This document shows, piece after piece, positions 11,348 through 22,600 of a DNA stretch of 64,000 nt (position 1 is the first letter of the stretch; every line of letters starts with the position of its first letter). The notes beneath the pieces are model-generated. The model did not search any database and was not told where the DNA came from. It saw nothing but the letters and a program-made list of their open reading frames with translations. Made by a program: the position numbers and the translations under genes. The DNA comes from Boesenbergia rotunda (Eukaryota > Streptophyta > Magnoliopsida > Zingiberales > Zingiberaceae), in contig JAGFNQ010008738.1 of assembly GCA_024364735.1 (NCBI GenBank), positions 63,672 through 127,671 of the forward strand, written 5' to 3'.

Positions 11348-11522
11348 AACGGTCAACGACCGTGGGCCTTGGAGTAGGAGTCGACCCAGGCTCCGAACCA
11401 AGTAAACCGGCTGTGTTTGCGTTGTTGTGTTCTCTTTTATTTCCGCTGCGCACCCGCTCTTTTTAAATCCGAACGAATTGCGACATTCACCCCCCCTCTC
11501 TCGCATTTCTCGATCCAACAAG

Positions 11523-11534
11523 TGGTATCAGAGC
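11523..11534 (+). other. Primer-binding site, element B
   Basis: TGGTATCAGAGC, complementary to the 3' end of initiator tRNA-Met as known for plant elements, lies two bases after the 5' LTR. Confidence 0.92.
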
Positions 11535-12051
11535 GGGGTAGTTCAAACTTGGTGCAACCACCAGTTTGAAAGTTTTTTTCGGATTTACGAATTTTTTTAA
11601 TTTTATTTCTTTTCTTTTTTGTTAATCAACGCAACTCAATCTCGTTCGCTTTTTATTTTTTTTTATATTAATAATATCTGTAGGTGGATCTAAAATATCC
11701 TTACGCCTTTTTCAATTTTGAATTTTCATCTTTTCACCATAAGTCTGAATTAATAAAACGAACAATTCTTAAAAATTTGTCATAAATTTTTTTATTATTA
11801 TTTTAATGTTATTTCTCGAAATTCGTGCCACTTTAATTCGAGCAATCTTTTAACTCTTATTTTTCACCATTAATCAGAATATTCATTTTCCAAAAATTTT
11901 GCCTCAAATTTTTTATTATTATTTTATTATTATTCTGCCTCGAAATTAGTGCAATTTTTGGGCAAATTTTTTTCTTCTTCTCCCGCACTACTAATCCAAG
12001 ACCAAGTCTTGGTACATTTCGGTTAATTCTGTTGTGTGCAAGGGTTTTTAA
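11535..12051. other. Leader of element B, AT-rich, no gene seen
   Basis: Untranslated leader between the primer site and gag. A related leader precedes gag in A (17761-18352). Runs of T and TTATTATT dominate. Confidence 0.7.
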
Positions 12052-13235
12052 ATGGCCAATCGAGAATGGAACAGCATTCGTCCACCTCTCTTCTCCGGTG
12101 AAAACTTCAATTCTTGGAGAAGTCAAATGGAGTTCCATCTAAAGTCCCATATGGACATATGGACGATCATTCAAACAGGGTTCCACCCCCCTACAGAAGA
12201 TGGACGATCAATTGCATGGGACAAACTGGATGAACCAACCCTCAACCAAATTGAGACTGATGCAAGAGCAACTGCAATTCTTCAATGCGGTCTATCCAAC
12301 GAACAACTCAAGCTAGTCGGTTCATTTGGATGTGCTAGAGAAATTTGGGAGAAATTGATCAATCTTCATCAGGAAATCTCAGATGAAGAAGAAGATCAGG
12401 TAAGTTATCTCGCACTCTCGGTCCAAGCACAGACAGCCGAGTCAGAGTCTGAACCTGAACGTAGAGTCGAAATCGAACCAGCAGAATCAGACGACGAACT
12501 GACTGACATGGTAACCAATTTCAAATTCTTTTCTAAATTAGAATTAAATAATCAAGATGATACTGCAATGGTCGAGGAAGGTATAACTTTTGCAGGGAAA
12601 ACTCCAAGAGAACCACCAAAGAAGGAGCTTCAACCGGTACCCAAGTCCGACTCAGACACGGAATCAGAAGATGAATCTAGATCCGAGACAGCAACAATTA
12701 AGGGGGAGATTCCCAATAAGGAATCAAAAGGTAAAATTACAAATTTAAATTTTAAAAATCATATAATTTGTTACATATGCAGGGAGAGAGGGCACTACCA
12801 AACTAAGTGTCCTACTCGTAAGATTCAAACGATACCACCGACGGCAACAAAGAACGAGCTCCAAAAGCACGAAAGAACAAGAGTCGCATCCAATGCTTCA
12901 AGTGTCAGGAGTTTGGGCATTACAAAGAAGAATGCACAGATAAACGTTACAAAGATCCAGGGCAACCAACCAAGATGGGTAACTGTAATTTATATACAAA
13001 TCCACTCTTTACCTTGAACACTGATAGTTTAATTAATCTCCCTTGGTCAAATTTAGATATGGATGCATGCTTAGATAACTTAATGAAATCATGTATATTA
13101 GCAAAGTCAAAATTCAAAATGTTAAGACAAGAAAATGAGACTTTGAAAATTAAAATTGATATACAAGAAAAACTGATTAATAATTTTGCAAACTTAGAAA
13201 ATCCAGAAATTTCTCCTCACTATGACAATATCTGA
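12052..13235 (+). CDS. Gag-like protein of element B, with one frame change
   Basis: ATG at 12052 opens MANREWNSIRPPLFSGENF, followed by the UBN2-type Gag core (SWRSQMEFHLK, ATAILQCGLSNEQLKLVG, AREIWEKLINLH). An acidic Ser/Glu-rich linker and a CCHC knuckle (CYICRERGHYQTKC, 12769-12810) follow. A second knuckle (CFKCQEFGHYKEEC, 12894-12935) is encoded in another frame, which continues to the stop at 13235 through a coiled-coil-like Lys/Glu/Leu stretch. The frame change lies between 12811 and 12893 and may be a mutation or a sequencing error. The protein would bind element RNA and form particles. It resembles N-terminal Gag at 8807-9288. No protease or RT follows. Confidence 0.82.
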
Positions 13236-14232
13236 AGTTTTGTCTTGGCTATTCATAGGACTAGATACCTTAAGGACTTAACCAATTAGTTGAAATTTGA
13301 CAACATAGTATTGGGAGGAGGTGAGATGATAGTACGTTGGGGAAACCAACTCTAATAAGATCAAGTCTACTTGGTCTCTTAGACTGGTGAAACCAGCCGA
13401 AGCTACCGATCCAAGACCCAAGCTAGTTAGACCAGAAAATGACCTAATTTAATTTGAAAATGAAATTTCATTAAAAGGCTTTGTCAAGGAAAGGGTGGAT
13501 GATCCCATAAGGCTACGGCCAAAGAAGGCCTAGTGCCTCGCCAAGACCTGGAAGCCAATTTCTGAAATTCAAATTCAAATTATCTTATGTCAAATTCGAA
13601 TCTAACACAAATTTCAAATAATTATAGATTCAAACCTGTTTTCAAAAATTCTTTTTCAAAATCACTCTTTTTCAAATTCAAATCTGTCTTCGAAGTCAAT
13701 TATTCTTTTTCAAAGTTAAACATTTTTTTAAAAATTATTTTTACCTTCAAACCTGTCTCACAAGAACTTTTAAGGCTAACTGTTTGAAAACTCTAGATTG
13801 GGTGAGACAGGAAAATTAAGTTCAAATTAAAAATTCTTTTATGTTATGTTTTCATTCAGAGAATAATTTCAACATAGTCAAACCATGATTAACATGGTTA
13901 AACCTTAGTCAACTGAGTCAAACATGGTCAAACCTAGTTAATGCTAAAGACCCTTCAAGCACTTAGATAAGTCGAATACAAGGGGAGTTCTTTTTAGATT
14001 TAGTCTCAAAACCTGATTTAGTATCAGTTCAGAATAAGGCCTTCAAAAATTACTCAAAATTCTTGGTATATTACTATCTCTTTGAAAAATTATTATCATT
14101 TCAAAATATTTCTTTTCAAAAACTGTGTTATTATTATTACTTCAAATTGAGGTGTCAAAAATTTATCTCCTTGAAAGTTTCATACTCAGAAGATTATTCA
14201 AAATTATTCTTTTGTTTTTAATAAACCCTAAA
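13236..14232. other. Element B interior, AT-rich, no gene seen
   Basis: Many TTTTCAAAA-type runs. A block around 13290-13560 (GGGAGGAGGTGAGATGATAG, then GGCTTTGTCAAG, then CTCGCCAAGACCTGGAAGCC) is shared with A at 19225-19480. Conservation of a non-coding block suggests a cis-acting role such as packaging; this is inference. Confidence 0.65.
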
Positions 14233-14297
14233 GACACAGAGGAAGGTCCACTTCATGATCTACTAGGACTCCTAGGATGTGTCAAATTTAGGGGGAG
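14233..14297 (+). repeat. Hairpin plus polypurine module B1
   Basis: The outer stem GACAC/GTGTC encloses AGGA/TCCT and GTCC/GGAC, followed by TTTAGGGGGAG (14287-14297). Confidence 0.7.
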
Positions 14298-14427
14298 TTG
14301 AAATTAAAGGAATTATTGAACATTTTCAAAATTATATGTTTTCATGAAAAGAATTTCTGAAATTTTTTTGGTAATTATTTGTTTTGAAGTTATTAGATAA
14401 TTCTTATAATTTAAATCAAACCCTAAA

Positions 14428-14489
14428 ACTCAGAGGAAGATCGCTTGTAGTCAACAAGCTTCCTAGGACTGGGTCAAGTTTAGGGGGAG
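14428..14489 (+). repeat. Hairpin plus polypurine module B2
   Basis: Outer ACTC/GGGT (one G-T wobble), middle AGGAAG/CTTCCT, inner CTTGT/ACAAG around an AGTCA loop, then TTTAGGGGGAG. Confidence 0.75.
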
Positions 14490-14668
14490 ATGAAATTAAA
14501 AGAATTATTGAACATTTTCAAAAATTATATGTTTTCATGCACTGCAAGTTCAAAATCCTTTTGAAAACTTAAATAATTTTTCTGTCAAAATACTATTATT
14601 TTACAAAATTCTTGTGGCTTATGAAATTAATTTTATAATATTTACTTGGGTTGGAGAAAATTTTCCAG

Positions 14669-14719
14669 GACACTTAGGAAAATGTCCTTGTAGTCAACAA
14701 GGTTTCCTAGGATTGTGTC
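14669..14719 (+). repeat. Hairpin module B3 without polypurine tract
   Basis: Outer GACAC/GTGTC, middle AGGAAA/TTTCCT, inner CCTTGT/ACAAGG around AGTCA. Compared with B2, a G:C pair became A:T and a pair was gained, so pairing is kept by changes on both sides. Confidence 0.75.
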
Positions 14720-15820
14720 AGACTGGAAAAGAAACCTAGTCAAGTAAAATATTTTGTGTTCAAAATGCATAATTCTTTTCAAAAATTACTTATACTTTTC
14801 AAAGTCTAAGTCTTTTCAAAATTACTTATATCTTTCAAAGTCTAAATACTTTTTTAAAAGTACTTATGTGTTTCAAATCTTAATTTATTTCAAAAGTACT
14901 TAGATTTTTCAAAAATGCATAATATTTATTTCAAAAGTACTTTTGAAGATTCAAAAGCACTTATATCTTCAAAAATACATAATATCTGTCAAAAAGTACT
15001 GCTATAATGTTTTCAAAAGTATAAATGTTTTTCAAGGCAATATTGTTCTAAGTGCGTGAATTTTCTAAAAGATTGGCCTACAAATATAAAATATCTTTTC
15101 AATACTTTTCCAAATAAAATTTTGTTGGTGCAATTTAAAACTGTTTGCTATACTTTCAAGAATTATCCTAAGTATTTTTATGCTTTCAAAACCCATAGGC
15201 TCTGATACACAAACGCTCTCCTTAAAACTTCTCTCAAAATATTTTTATATTAGACTTAAAAATGGTCTAAAACATAAGGAGAAGAGTTTTACATTAAGGG
15301 GGAGAGAAAGGGAATTTTATTTTTAAGATATTTCAAAATTTTAAGCATTTCTAAGTGGTTCAAAGTTATTTTTAGTGCATGTTTTTCTAAATAAAATTTT
15401 CCTTAGTAATCAAAATTTGTCTGAAAAAAAGGGGGTTTTTAACAAAGTTTAAGCTGGCTTTTCAAAAGTGTGTCTATGGATACAAATACTCTTGCTCTTT
15501 TTGAAAAATACTTTGTCAAAAACTTATTTTTGGTAGAACTCAAAACTCCCCATTAGAAACCTTGCTAACCCATGTATGCTTTTGATATATGTCAAAGGGG
15601 GAGGAAAGGTCAAAGTTAAGTATTTTAAAGGTCAAAGTTAAGTATTTTAACTATTTTATAACACAAGTATTCAAGTATTCAGGGTTTTAGGGGGAGTATG
15701 AAAAATAAAGAATTTTTTGTCAACTCTACAGTTATGCTTCAGTTATGCTTCACTGTTTACCTTATACTCTTAACTGTTGTAATTTTTTTCCTTAACTTTG
15801 AATTGTGTTGCCATAATCAA
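14720..15820. other. Element B interior, AT-rich, no gene seen
   Basis: Repeated TTTTCAAAA and AAAAGTACTT words and several GGGGGAG-like purine runs (15299, 15598, 15690). No protein family is recognisable. Confidence 0.65.
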
Positions 15821-15832
15821 AAAGGGGGAGAT
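15821..15832 (+). other. Polypurine tract, element B
   Basis: AAAGGGGGAGAT directly precedes the 3' LTR and primes plus-strand DNA. The same sequence precedes the A 3' LTR. Confidence 0.9.
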
Positions 15833-17180
15833 TGTTGGTGCAGGAAGCACCAGATCGAACCTTGTTTTGATATTGGCAAAGGATTCAAAGTTGAGGGTTA
15901 TTTGTTGTCTAACAATGCTGCTTGAGAGTGCAGGAAACCAAGTCCTAGCGAAGGGATGCTAGGCACCTACGATGGGCTGTCAGGAACTCAAGACCTGGCG
16001 AAGGGCTGCTGGGCAAAACCAAGTCCTAGCGAAGGGATGCTAGGCACCTGACGATGGGCTGTCAGGAACTCAAGACCTGGCGAAGGGCTGCTGGGCAAAA
16101 ACCAAGTCCTGGCGAAGGGCTGCTGGGCGAAACTCAAGACCTGGCGAAGGGCTGCTGGGCAAAAGTCCAACTGGAGGATCCGGTTGGCACCAGGTAAATT
16201 CTCCCGAGAGGAGTAGGTGAGGACGCGTTCCCCTTGAGGGAACATTAGGCGTCGGTTCGACCTAGGGCTCCATTTTGGAGACCAAAGTCAGAACCAAGAC
16301 AGCTAAGGCTGTTTTAACTAACTTATTATTTGCTGTTTTGGACTAACCCTGGATGCAGGACCGAAGGACTGTGTTTCTGCAGCTCAGAGAGCCTCAAAGG
16401 AGTGAGGCCGTAGCTGAGTAGGGCGCCCCGGATGTGTCGGGCGCCCCAGAGTCAACCCAAAGTCAGCAGAGAGGTAAACGCCCCGACAGCAGCGCAATTG
16501 GGGGCGCCCCGCGTGTGTCGGGCGCCCCGCATGTCGGGCGCCCCGCGTGTCTCGGGCGCCCACTGTGCCACGCCACTGAAGGCTGCTGCAGCTCACTCTC
16601 GCGAAGCCCTGAAGATGACGCTTTGACCGGTCAACCGGGCGCCCCGCGCGCGTCGAGCGCCCCGGTCAAAGCTGATCCCGAAGATGAAGAGATCAGCCTT
16701 GACCAGAGGGCTCGCCGGATCAAGAGCCACGTGGGGGGCGCCCCGAGCATGTCGGGCGCCCCCTGCCCTATATAAAGAGGGCCTCGACCCTATTCTTGAA
16801 CAACCAATTCCTTCGACAATTCTACGCTCTTCTGCTTCCACGACACGCTCCAGAAAGCTGCCAACTCAAGCCGACGACGTCCCGCTGCTCCAGAACTTCA
16901 ATCTTCACCGGACGTCGGTAACAAGAGTTGTATTTAAGTTTATGAGAATATTTTTATTATTATTTGTGTGTAAACTTTTGCGAACTTATAGAATTGCCCG
17001 CAGAAAACGGTCAACGACCGTGGGCCTTGGAGTAGGAGTCGACCCAGGCTCCGAACCAAGTAAACCGGCTGTGTTTGCGTTGTTGTGTTCTCTTTTATTT
17101 CCGCTGCGCACCCGCTCTTTTTAAATCCGAACGAATTGCGACATTCACCCCCCCCCTCTCTCGCATTTCTCGATCCAACA
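15833..17180 (+). mobile_element. Element B 3' LTR
   Basis: 1348 bases, TGTTGG...CCAACA, matching the 5' LTR except for rare substitutions, small indels and a 23-base block (AGAGGTAAACG...) near 16470 that the 5' LTR lacks. Confidence 0.93.
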
Positions 17181-17185
17181 ATATG

Positions 17186-17746
17186 AAGCCAGCGGACCAA
17201 GTCAAGGAGGGTGCCCCCAATGTCCCGGGTGCCCCCGTCAGCTCCAGAGCAAATTCGAAGGGGATTAGCGCTGACCAAGTTTCGGATAGAAGTTCTCGGA
17301 TCTGAAGGCACGTGTCAGGCGCCCCCAGGAGGACTATAAAAGGGGCTCGACCCCAAGGCTTTAGAACTTCAATTTTCCAACGCCTTTACGCTCTTCGTTC
17401 AAGCGCTCTACTCCGACAAACTCCGATCTCGGGATTCTAGCGCCGACGACGACCCTCTGCTCCAAGTACAACCTATACTGGACGTCGGTAACTAAAAGTG
17501 TTGTCATTTACTTACTGTAAAATTTCTGTATTATACTCTGTAAACCTTTGCGCGAATATAGAATTGCCCGCAGTAAATGATCAAGGACCGTGGGCCTTGG
17601 AGTAGGAGCCGACCGCGACTCCGAACCAAGTAAAACCACTTGTGCTCTTTGTTTATTTGTTTTTAATTCCGCTGTGTATTCTCTCTTCTTAATCCGAAAT
17701 GTTTTCACGATATTCACCCCCCCTATAGTGTTTTCTCAATCCAACA
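17186..17746 (+). mobile_element. Element A 5' LTR, second part
   Basis: The LTR continues after the B insertion with GAAGCCAGCGGACCAAGTCA, matching 23561 onward in the 3' LTR. It carries TATAAA at 17335-17340 and ends TCAATCCAACA. Confidence 0.9.
17335..17340 (+). promoter_or_regulatory. TATA box, A 5' LTR
   Basis: ACTATAAAAGGGGCTCGACC; the same box is at 23730 in the 3' LTR. With B inserted 150 bases upstream, the A promoter is cut off from its own upstream LTR sequence. Confidence 0.65.
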
Positions 17747-17748
17747 AG

Positions 17749-17760
17749 TGGTATTAGAGT
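17749..17760 (+). other. Primer-binding site, element A
   Basis: TGGTATTAGAGT, the tRNA-Met site with two changes from TGGTATCAGAGC, which agrees with A being older than B. Confidence 0.85.
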
Positions 17761-18352
17761 GGGGTAGCTAAAATTTATTGCAACCACCAATTTGGGAGTT
17801 TTTTTTCGGATTTTATAAAAATTTTTATTTTCTTTCAAATTTTTCTCGTTAATCGAGATTGGTACAACACCGCTCGATCTTTTTCGCTTTTTATTTAAAA
17901 TAAATAATATTTGTGCATGATTGTAGAGTTGATAAAATGATTTATTAGAGTTGATAAATCGATCATTAGAGTTGATAAATAATATTTGTACGCCTTTTTC
18001 AATTTTGAATCTTCATTTTTTCACCATACATTAGAGTTGATAAAACGATCATTTTCTAAAAATTTGTCATACTTTTTTTTATTATTATTTTAATGTTTTT
18101 TCTCGAAATTCGTGCTACCTTAATTTGAGCAAAATTTTCCCCAACATTGGATTCTTACTTTTTCATCATTAATCAAAATATTCATTTTCTAAAAATTTGT
18201 CTCAAACTTATTATTATTATTATTATTATTTTTCTATCTCAAAATTCATGCAATATTTTTGTTGGGCTATTTTTTCCTCTCCCGCACTACTAATCCAAAA
18301 CCAAGTCTTGGTACATTTCTGTTATTTCTCTTGTGTGCAAGGTTTAAACTAA

Positions 18353-19135
18353 ATGGTCATCCAAGAGTGGAACAGTGCCCGTCCACCGCTATTCTCCGGC
18401 GAAAACTTCAATTGTTGGAGAAGTCAAATGGAGTCCCTTCTGAAGGTCCACATGAACTTATGGCGAATCATCCAAACGGGATTCTCTTTTCCCGTAGAAG
18501 ATGAGTCATCAATCGAGTGGGACAAACTAGATGAACACACCCTCAACCAAATCGAGACTGATGCAAGGGCAACTACAATCCTACAATGTGGCCTAACCAA
18601 GGAGCAACTCGAACTAGTAGGTCCATTCAGATGTGCCAGAGAGATTTGGGAAAAGGTAATCAATCTACAGAAGAGAGCTCCGATATTGAGATCTTAGAAG
18701 AATTCGAGTCAGTCAGAAGACGAATTGACTGAGACAAAAATGGTAACCAATTTCAAATCTTTTTTTGAATTACATTTAAATAATCAAACAGATACTGTAA
18801 TGGTAGAGGAAGGTGTAATTTCTAGTGCAGGGAAAGCTCCAAGAGAACCACCAAAGAAGAAGCTTCAACCTATACCCGAGTCCGACTCAGACTCGGAATC
18901 AGAAGATAATGAAGGAGATCGACCCAAACTGGTCCGATTAGCTCGTGATCATTACAAGAGTATTGGACAAACGATCGGGAAAGGTAAGTTCTCAATATTT
19001 GAAAATCCAATACTTATCTCAAATAACATAATTATTTCATATAAATTAGTTAAGGTTAATACGTTAGAAAACTTGATTCACAACCTTGCTAATTTTAAAA
19101 AACCAGAGTTTTATTTCAATTATGATATAACTTAG
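18353..19135 (+). pseudogene. Gag remnant of element A
   Basis: ATG at 18353 opens MVIQEWNSARPPLFSGENF, with WRSQMESLLK, ATTILQCGLTKEQLELVG and AREIWEKVINL, then a stop at 18695-18697. The same frame reopens at 18725 and runs to 19135 with an acidic Ser/Asp/Glu linker resembling B's Gag. No zinc knuckle is seen; compared with B the region from the linker to the coiled coil is shortened. It is non-functional or at best encodes the capsid-like half. Confidence 0.82.
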
Positions 19136-20132
19136 ATCATTTTTAACATGTTTATTTATTTATTTTTGCTTAAAATTAGGATTGATTAGTTTAAGGACAA
19201 AAGAGTTACTTAAAACTTGAAAACCTAGTATTGGGAGGAGGTGAGATGATAGTACGTTAGGGAAACCATTCTAATATGGTCAAGTATACTCTACTTGGTC
19301 TGTTTAGTCTGATGGAACTAGCCGAAGCTACCGATCCAAGTCCCAAACTAGTTAGACCAAAATCTTTCAAGGAGTAACTTGTAGATGAATTTTCTATAAA
19401 AGGCTTTGTCAAGAAAAGGGTTGATGATCCAATAAGGCTATGGTCAAAGAAGGCTTAGTGCCTCGCCAAGACCTGGAAGCCAATTATAGAAAATCAAATT
19501 CACTTTACGATTGTCAGATTTTAATCTAACACAAATTTTAAGTAAATCTTAGATTTAACATAAAATCAAAGATAAAATTAAGCATCTCACAAAATAGATA
19601 AGGTAACCTGTTTTGTCATGTAGAACTGGGTGAGATGTCTAGGACCTAATTATATAGTTCAATACTTTTTTAAAATCAACTCAAATTTTTTCTAAAATTA
19701 ATTCTAAATTAACTCTATATGTTTTCCACTCAACATTTTTTAAAAAATTGAATTTCATTTGTTTTCAAAATTAACTCATTAAACTAAGTCTTGATTGAAT
19801 TAATACTAAGACGTAGGACTTGATTGGGTCAATTATTGGTAAAACCAAGTCAACATAGTCAAACCTAGTCAATACTGAAGACCCTTCAAGCACATAGACA
19901 AAGTCAGACGAGTCGGATACAAGGGGAGATTTTTTTGCATTTTTCAAAAAATTTAGATTTTTTTCAAAAACCTTATGCTCTAAAATTTAGTATCATCTCA
20001 AAATAAGGTTTTAAAAAATTTGATTCAAAACCCGTTGTATGTTACTATCTCTTTAGAAAATTATTATCATTCCAAATTATGTTTAAAATTACTATATTGT
20101 TATTCAAAACTATTCTTTTGATAAACACTAAA
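19136..20132. other. Element A interior, AT-rich, no gene seen
   Basis: It shares the block at 19225-19480 with B's interior and otherwise shows TTTTCAAAA-rich text without coding content. Confidence 0.65.
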
Positions 20133-20197
20133 GACACAGAGGAAGGTCCACTTCATGATCTACAAGGACTCCTAGGATGTGCCAAATTTAGGGGGGG
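20133..20197 (+). repeat. Hairpin plus polypurine module A1
   Basis: GACAC/GTGCC outer stem (one mismatch), AGGA/TCCT and GTCC/GGAC inner, then TTTAGGGGGGG. Confidence 0.65.
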
Positions 20198-20284
20198 TTT
20201 GAGTCAGAAGAAGAATTTTTGAAATGTTTTTTTTTGGTAATTATTTGTTTTGAATAATTCCTTTAATCCGAAGTAAACCCTAAA

Positions 20285-20348
20285 GACTCAGAGGAGGATT
20301 AACTTGTGGTCAACAAGACTCCTAGGATTGTGTCAGGTTTAGGGGGAG
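20285..20348 (+). repeat. Hairpin plus polypurine module A2
   Basis: GACTC/GTGTC (one G-T wobble), AGGAG/CTCCT, CTTGT/ACAAG around GGTCA, then TTTAGGGGGAG. The AGGAG/CTCCT pair is another two-sided change. Confidence 0.72.
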
Positions 20349-20530
20349 TTCAAATTAAAAGAAGAAGTTTAAAAATACTATGTTCTCAAAGTATCACTCA
20401 TGTTTTGTTTAAAACTATGCTATCATTTCAAAATATGTCTTTCAAATACTCATTTTTTCGAAATGTTAATTCTTCAAAATTCATTTTAAGAATTGTGCTT
20501 GATTTCCTTTTGATTTTGACAAACCCTAAA

Positions 20531-20594
20531 GACACAAAGGAAGTCTACTTCATGATCTACAAGGACTCCTAGGAAGTGTCAGATTTAGGGGGAG
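20531..20594 (+). repeat. Hairpin plus polypurine module A3
   Basis: GACAC/GTGTC, AGG/CCT, AGTC/GACT, then TTTAGGGGGAG. Confidence 0.68.
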
Positions 20595-20674
20595 TCTAAA
20601 TTTAAAGAAATTATTTCTGACAATTATGTTTCAAAATTATTAGATAATTCTTATAATTTGAATCAAACCTTAAA

Positions 20675-20736
20675 ACTCAGAGGAAGATCGCTTGTAGTCA
20701 ACAAGCTTCCTAGGATTGGGTCAAGTTTAGGGGGAG
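20675..20736 (+). repeat. Hairpin plus polypurine module A4
   Basis: Same pairing as B2: ACTC/GGGT, AGGAAG/CTTCCT, CTTGT/ACAAG, then TTTAGGGGGAG. Confidence 0.72.
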
Positions 20737-20953
20737 ATCAAATTAAAAGAATTATTGAGCATTTTCAAAATCATATGTTTTCATGCACTGCACTCTTAAA
20801 ATCCTTTTGAAAACATAAATAATATCCTTTTAAATCATTTTTCTTCTATATATACCATCACTTTCAAAATTTTACTGTACTTTGGAATACTTTTAAAATC
20901 CTTTTTAAATACTTTTGAAAATAATACTTACTTAACTTTGGAAAATTTTCCAG

Positions 20954-21004
20954 GACACTTAGGAAAATGTCCTTGTAGTTAACAATGTTTCCTAGGATTG
21001 TGTC
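20954..21004 (+). repeat. Hairpin module A5 without polypurine tract
   Basis: Counterpart of B3: GACAC/GTGTC and AGGAAA/TTTCCT kept, inner stem weakened by one change (ACAATG). Confidence 0.68.
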
Positions 21005-22600
21005 AGACTCGAAAAGAAACCAAGTCAAGTATTATGTTTTCAAAATAAAATTAAATTTTTTAAAATATTATGTTTAAAAGTACTTATATTTTTCAAAATA
21101 TAATGTTTTCAAAAGTACTAATACTTTTCAAGGCACTACTGCTTACAAAAGTATGAATATTTTTTTGCAATACTAACATGTTTCAAAGATCAATTTATTC
21201 AATCTTGTTCAAAGTGAAAATGCCTGTAAATACAAAAAAATTTTAAATCACACAATACCTTTCAAAGTGGAGTTTTGTTGGTGCAATTTAAGCTTTTTGC
21301 TGTGCTTTCAAGAGTTATACTAAGTATTTTTATGTTTTCAAAACTAATAGGGTCTGATACACAATTTTTTTTCTCTTAAAACTACTTTCAAACTATATTT
21401 CTTTATTGATATATATCCTAGGGGAAGAGTAGAAAAAGTGTGAAATTAAGAAATTAAATTTTTCCTTAAATATTTTCCCCTTTTCCAAATAAAATTTATC
21501 TTAGAAACTCTCAAAATATTTTCACTTTAACCTAAGTTTGTTTTAACTTAGAATGTCCTTTGTGATACTAAGTAAATTTTGTTTCAAAATAGTATGACAG
21601 ACTGAACTTATGATTATTTCGAAAGGTTAATTTGCATGTTTTTTTTCAAAGGGAAAATTTAATATCATAGGGGGAGAGCAAGAAAGAGAGAAAGGAATTT
21701 TTGTTATATTTAAACTTTTATCTCTTTTTCAAAAAGCAAAGCAAAAATTTCTAAATACTTTAAATTGTTTTTAAGTGCCAAGTGCTATTAAAATTTCAAA
21801 CTACTGTCAAAATACATCAAGTGTTGCCAAGTATTTCTAGTGCTTCAAAATGTTCTAAGTATATCTAAATGTTTCAAATGTTTTTAATTACATGTTTTTT
21901 CCAAAGTAAAATTTTCCTTAGTAAACAAAATTTGTCTGAGGAAAACCTTTTGAAAATTTTTTTTGGCAAATGTTTCTAAGTAGAGTTTTTTTTTTTTAAA
22001 AACATGTCTCGAAATACCATAAAGATTTTGTTTTTATGCCTAAAGTGTGTCCAAGCAAATTCTTCTAAGTGAGAAAAAAAAATTTTAAACAAAGTTTTCC
22101 AATTCTCAAAGTTGAATTTTTCAAAGGAAATTTAGCTTCAAAATTTTTGCCTAAGTAATTTTTTTGTAATATTCTTTTTGCAAAGCCTTGTAAGTAACAG
22201 TTTTTTTTATCAAAATTTGGGCTTGCAATGCTTTTCAAAATGGAAAATTGTCTAAGCGTAAAATGTTTTTGGTGCAAAGACTTTTACTCTATTTTTTTAA
22301 CCCTTTTTCAAAAACATAGAAGTTTTACAAAAACTCAAAACTCTCTACTAGAAACCTTGTTTGCCCATGTATGTTTTTGATATATGCAAAGGGGGAGGAA
22401 AGGTCAAAGTTAAGTGTTTTATGTGTTTTATAACACAATTATTCAGGGGGAGTATGAGAAAATTTTTATTTTTTCTATTCAAAATTACATTAGTCTTAGA
22501 CTTTATACTGTTCAAAATTGCTATATTTAATTAGTTTTAACCTTATTGCTTAATCTGTTATAATTTTTACTTAACTTTGAATTGTGTTGCCATAAATCAA
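21005..22600. other. Element A interior, AT-rich, no gene seen
   Basis: Low-complexity TTTTCAAAA text and purine runs (21668, 22390, 22446). No protein is recognisable. Confidence 0.65.

Larger units (their letters stand above)
10195..11520 (+). mobile_element. Element B 5' LTR
   Basis: TGTTGG...CCAACA, 1326 bases. In order it holds a GCGAAGGG tandem array (10302-10535), a GC-rich block of GGGCGCCCC palindromes (10785-11105), TATATAAAGA at 11111, an intron-like AT-rich insert (about 11257-11347), a CCGTGGGCCTTGGAGTAGG block, and the pyrimidine-rich end. Confidence 0.93.
10195..17180 (+). mobile_element. Element B: complete gag-only LTR retrotransposon, related to A
   Basis: B has two closely matching LTRs (10195-11520 and 15833-17180), a perfect ATATG duplication, a primer-binding site (11523), a gag-like frame (12052-13235), a 2.6-kb AT-rich interior with hairpin modules, and a polypurine tract (15821). 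There is no pol of any kind. LTR differences by eye are a few substitutions and a 23-base block absent from the 5' LTR between CAGCAG repeats, so the insertion is fairly recent. It belongs to the same family group as A, into whose 5' LTR it jumped. Confidence 0.93.

Noticed and set aside
17749..17760. Partial tRNA gene
   Set aside because: Only the tRNA 3' complement is present, at the position of a primer-binding site.
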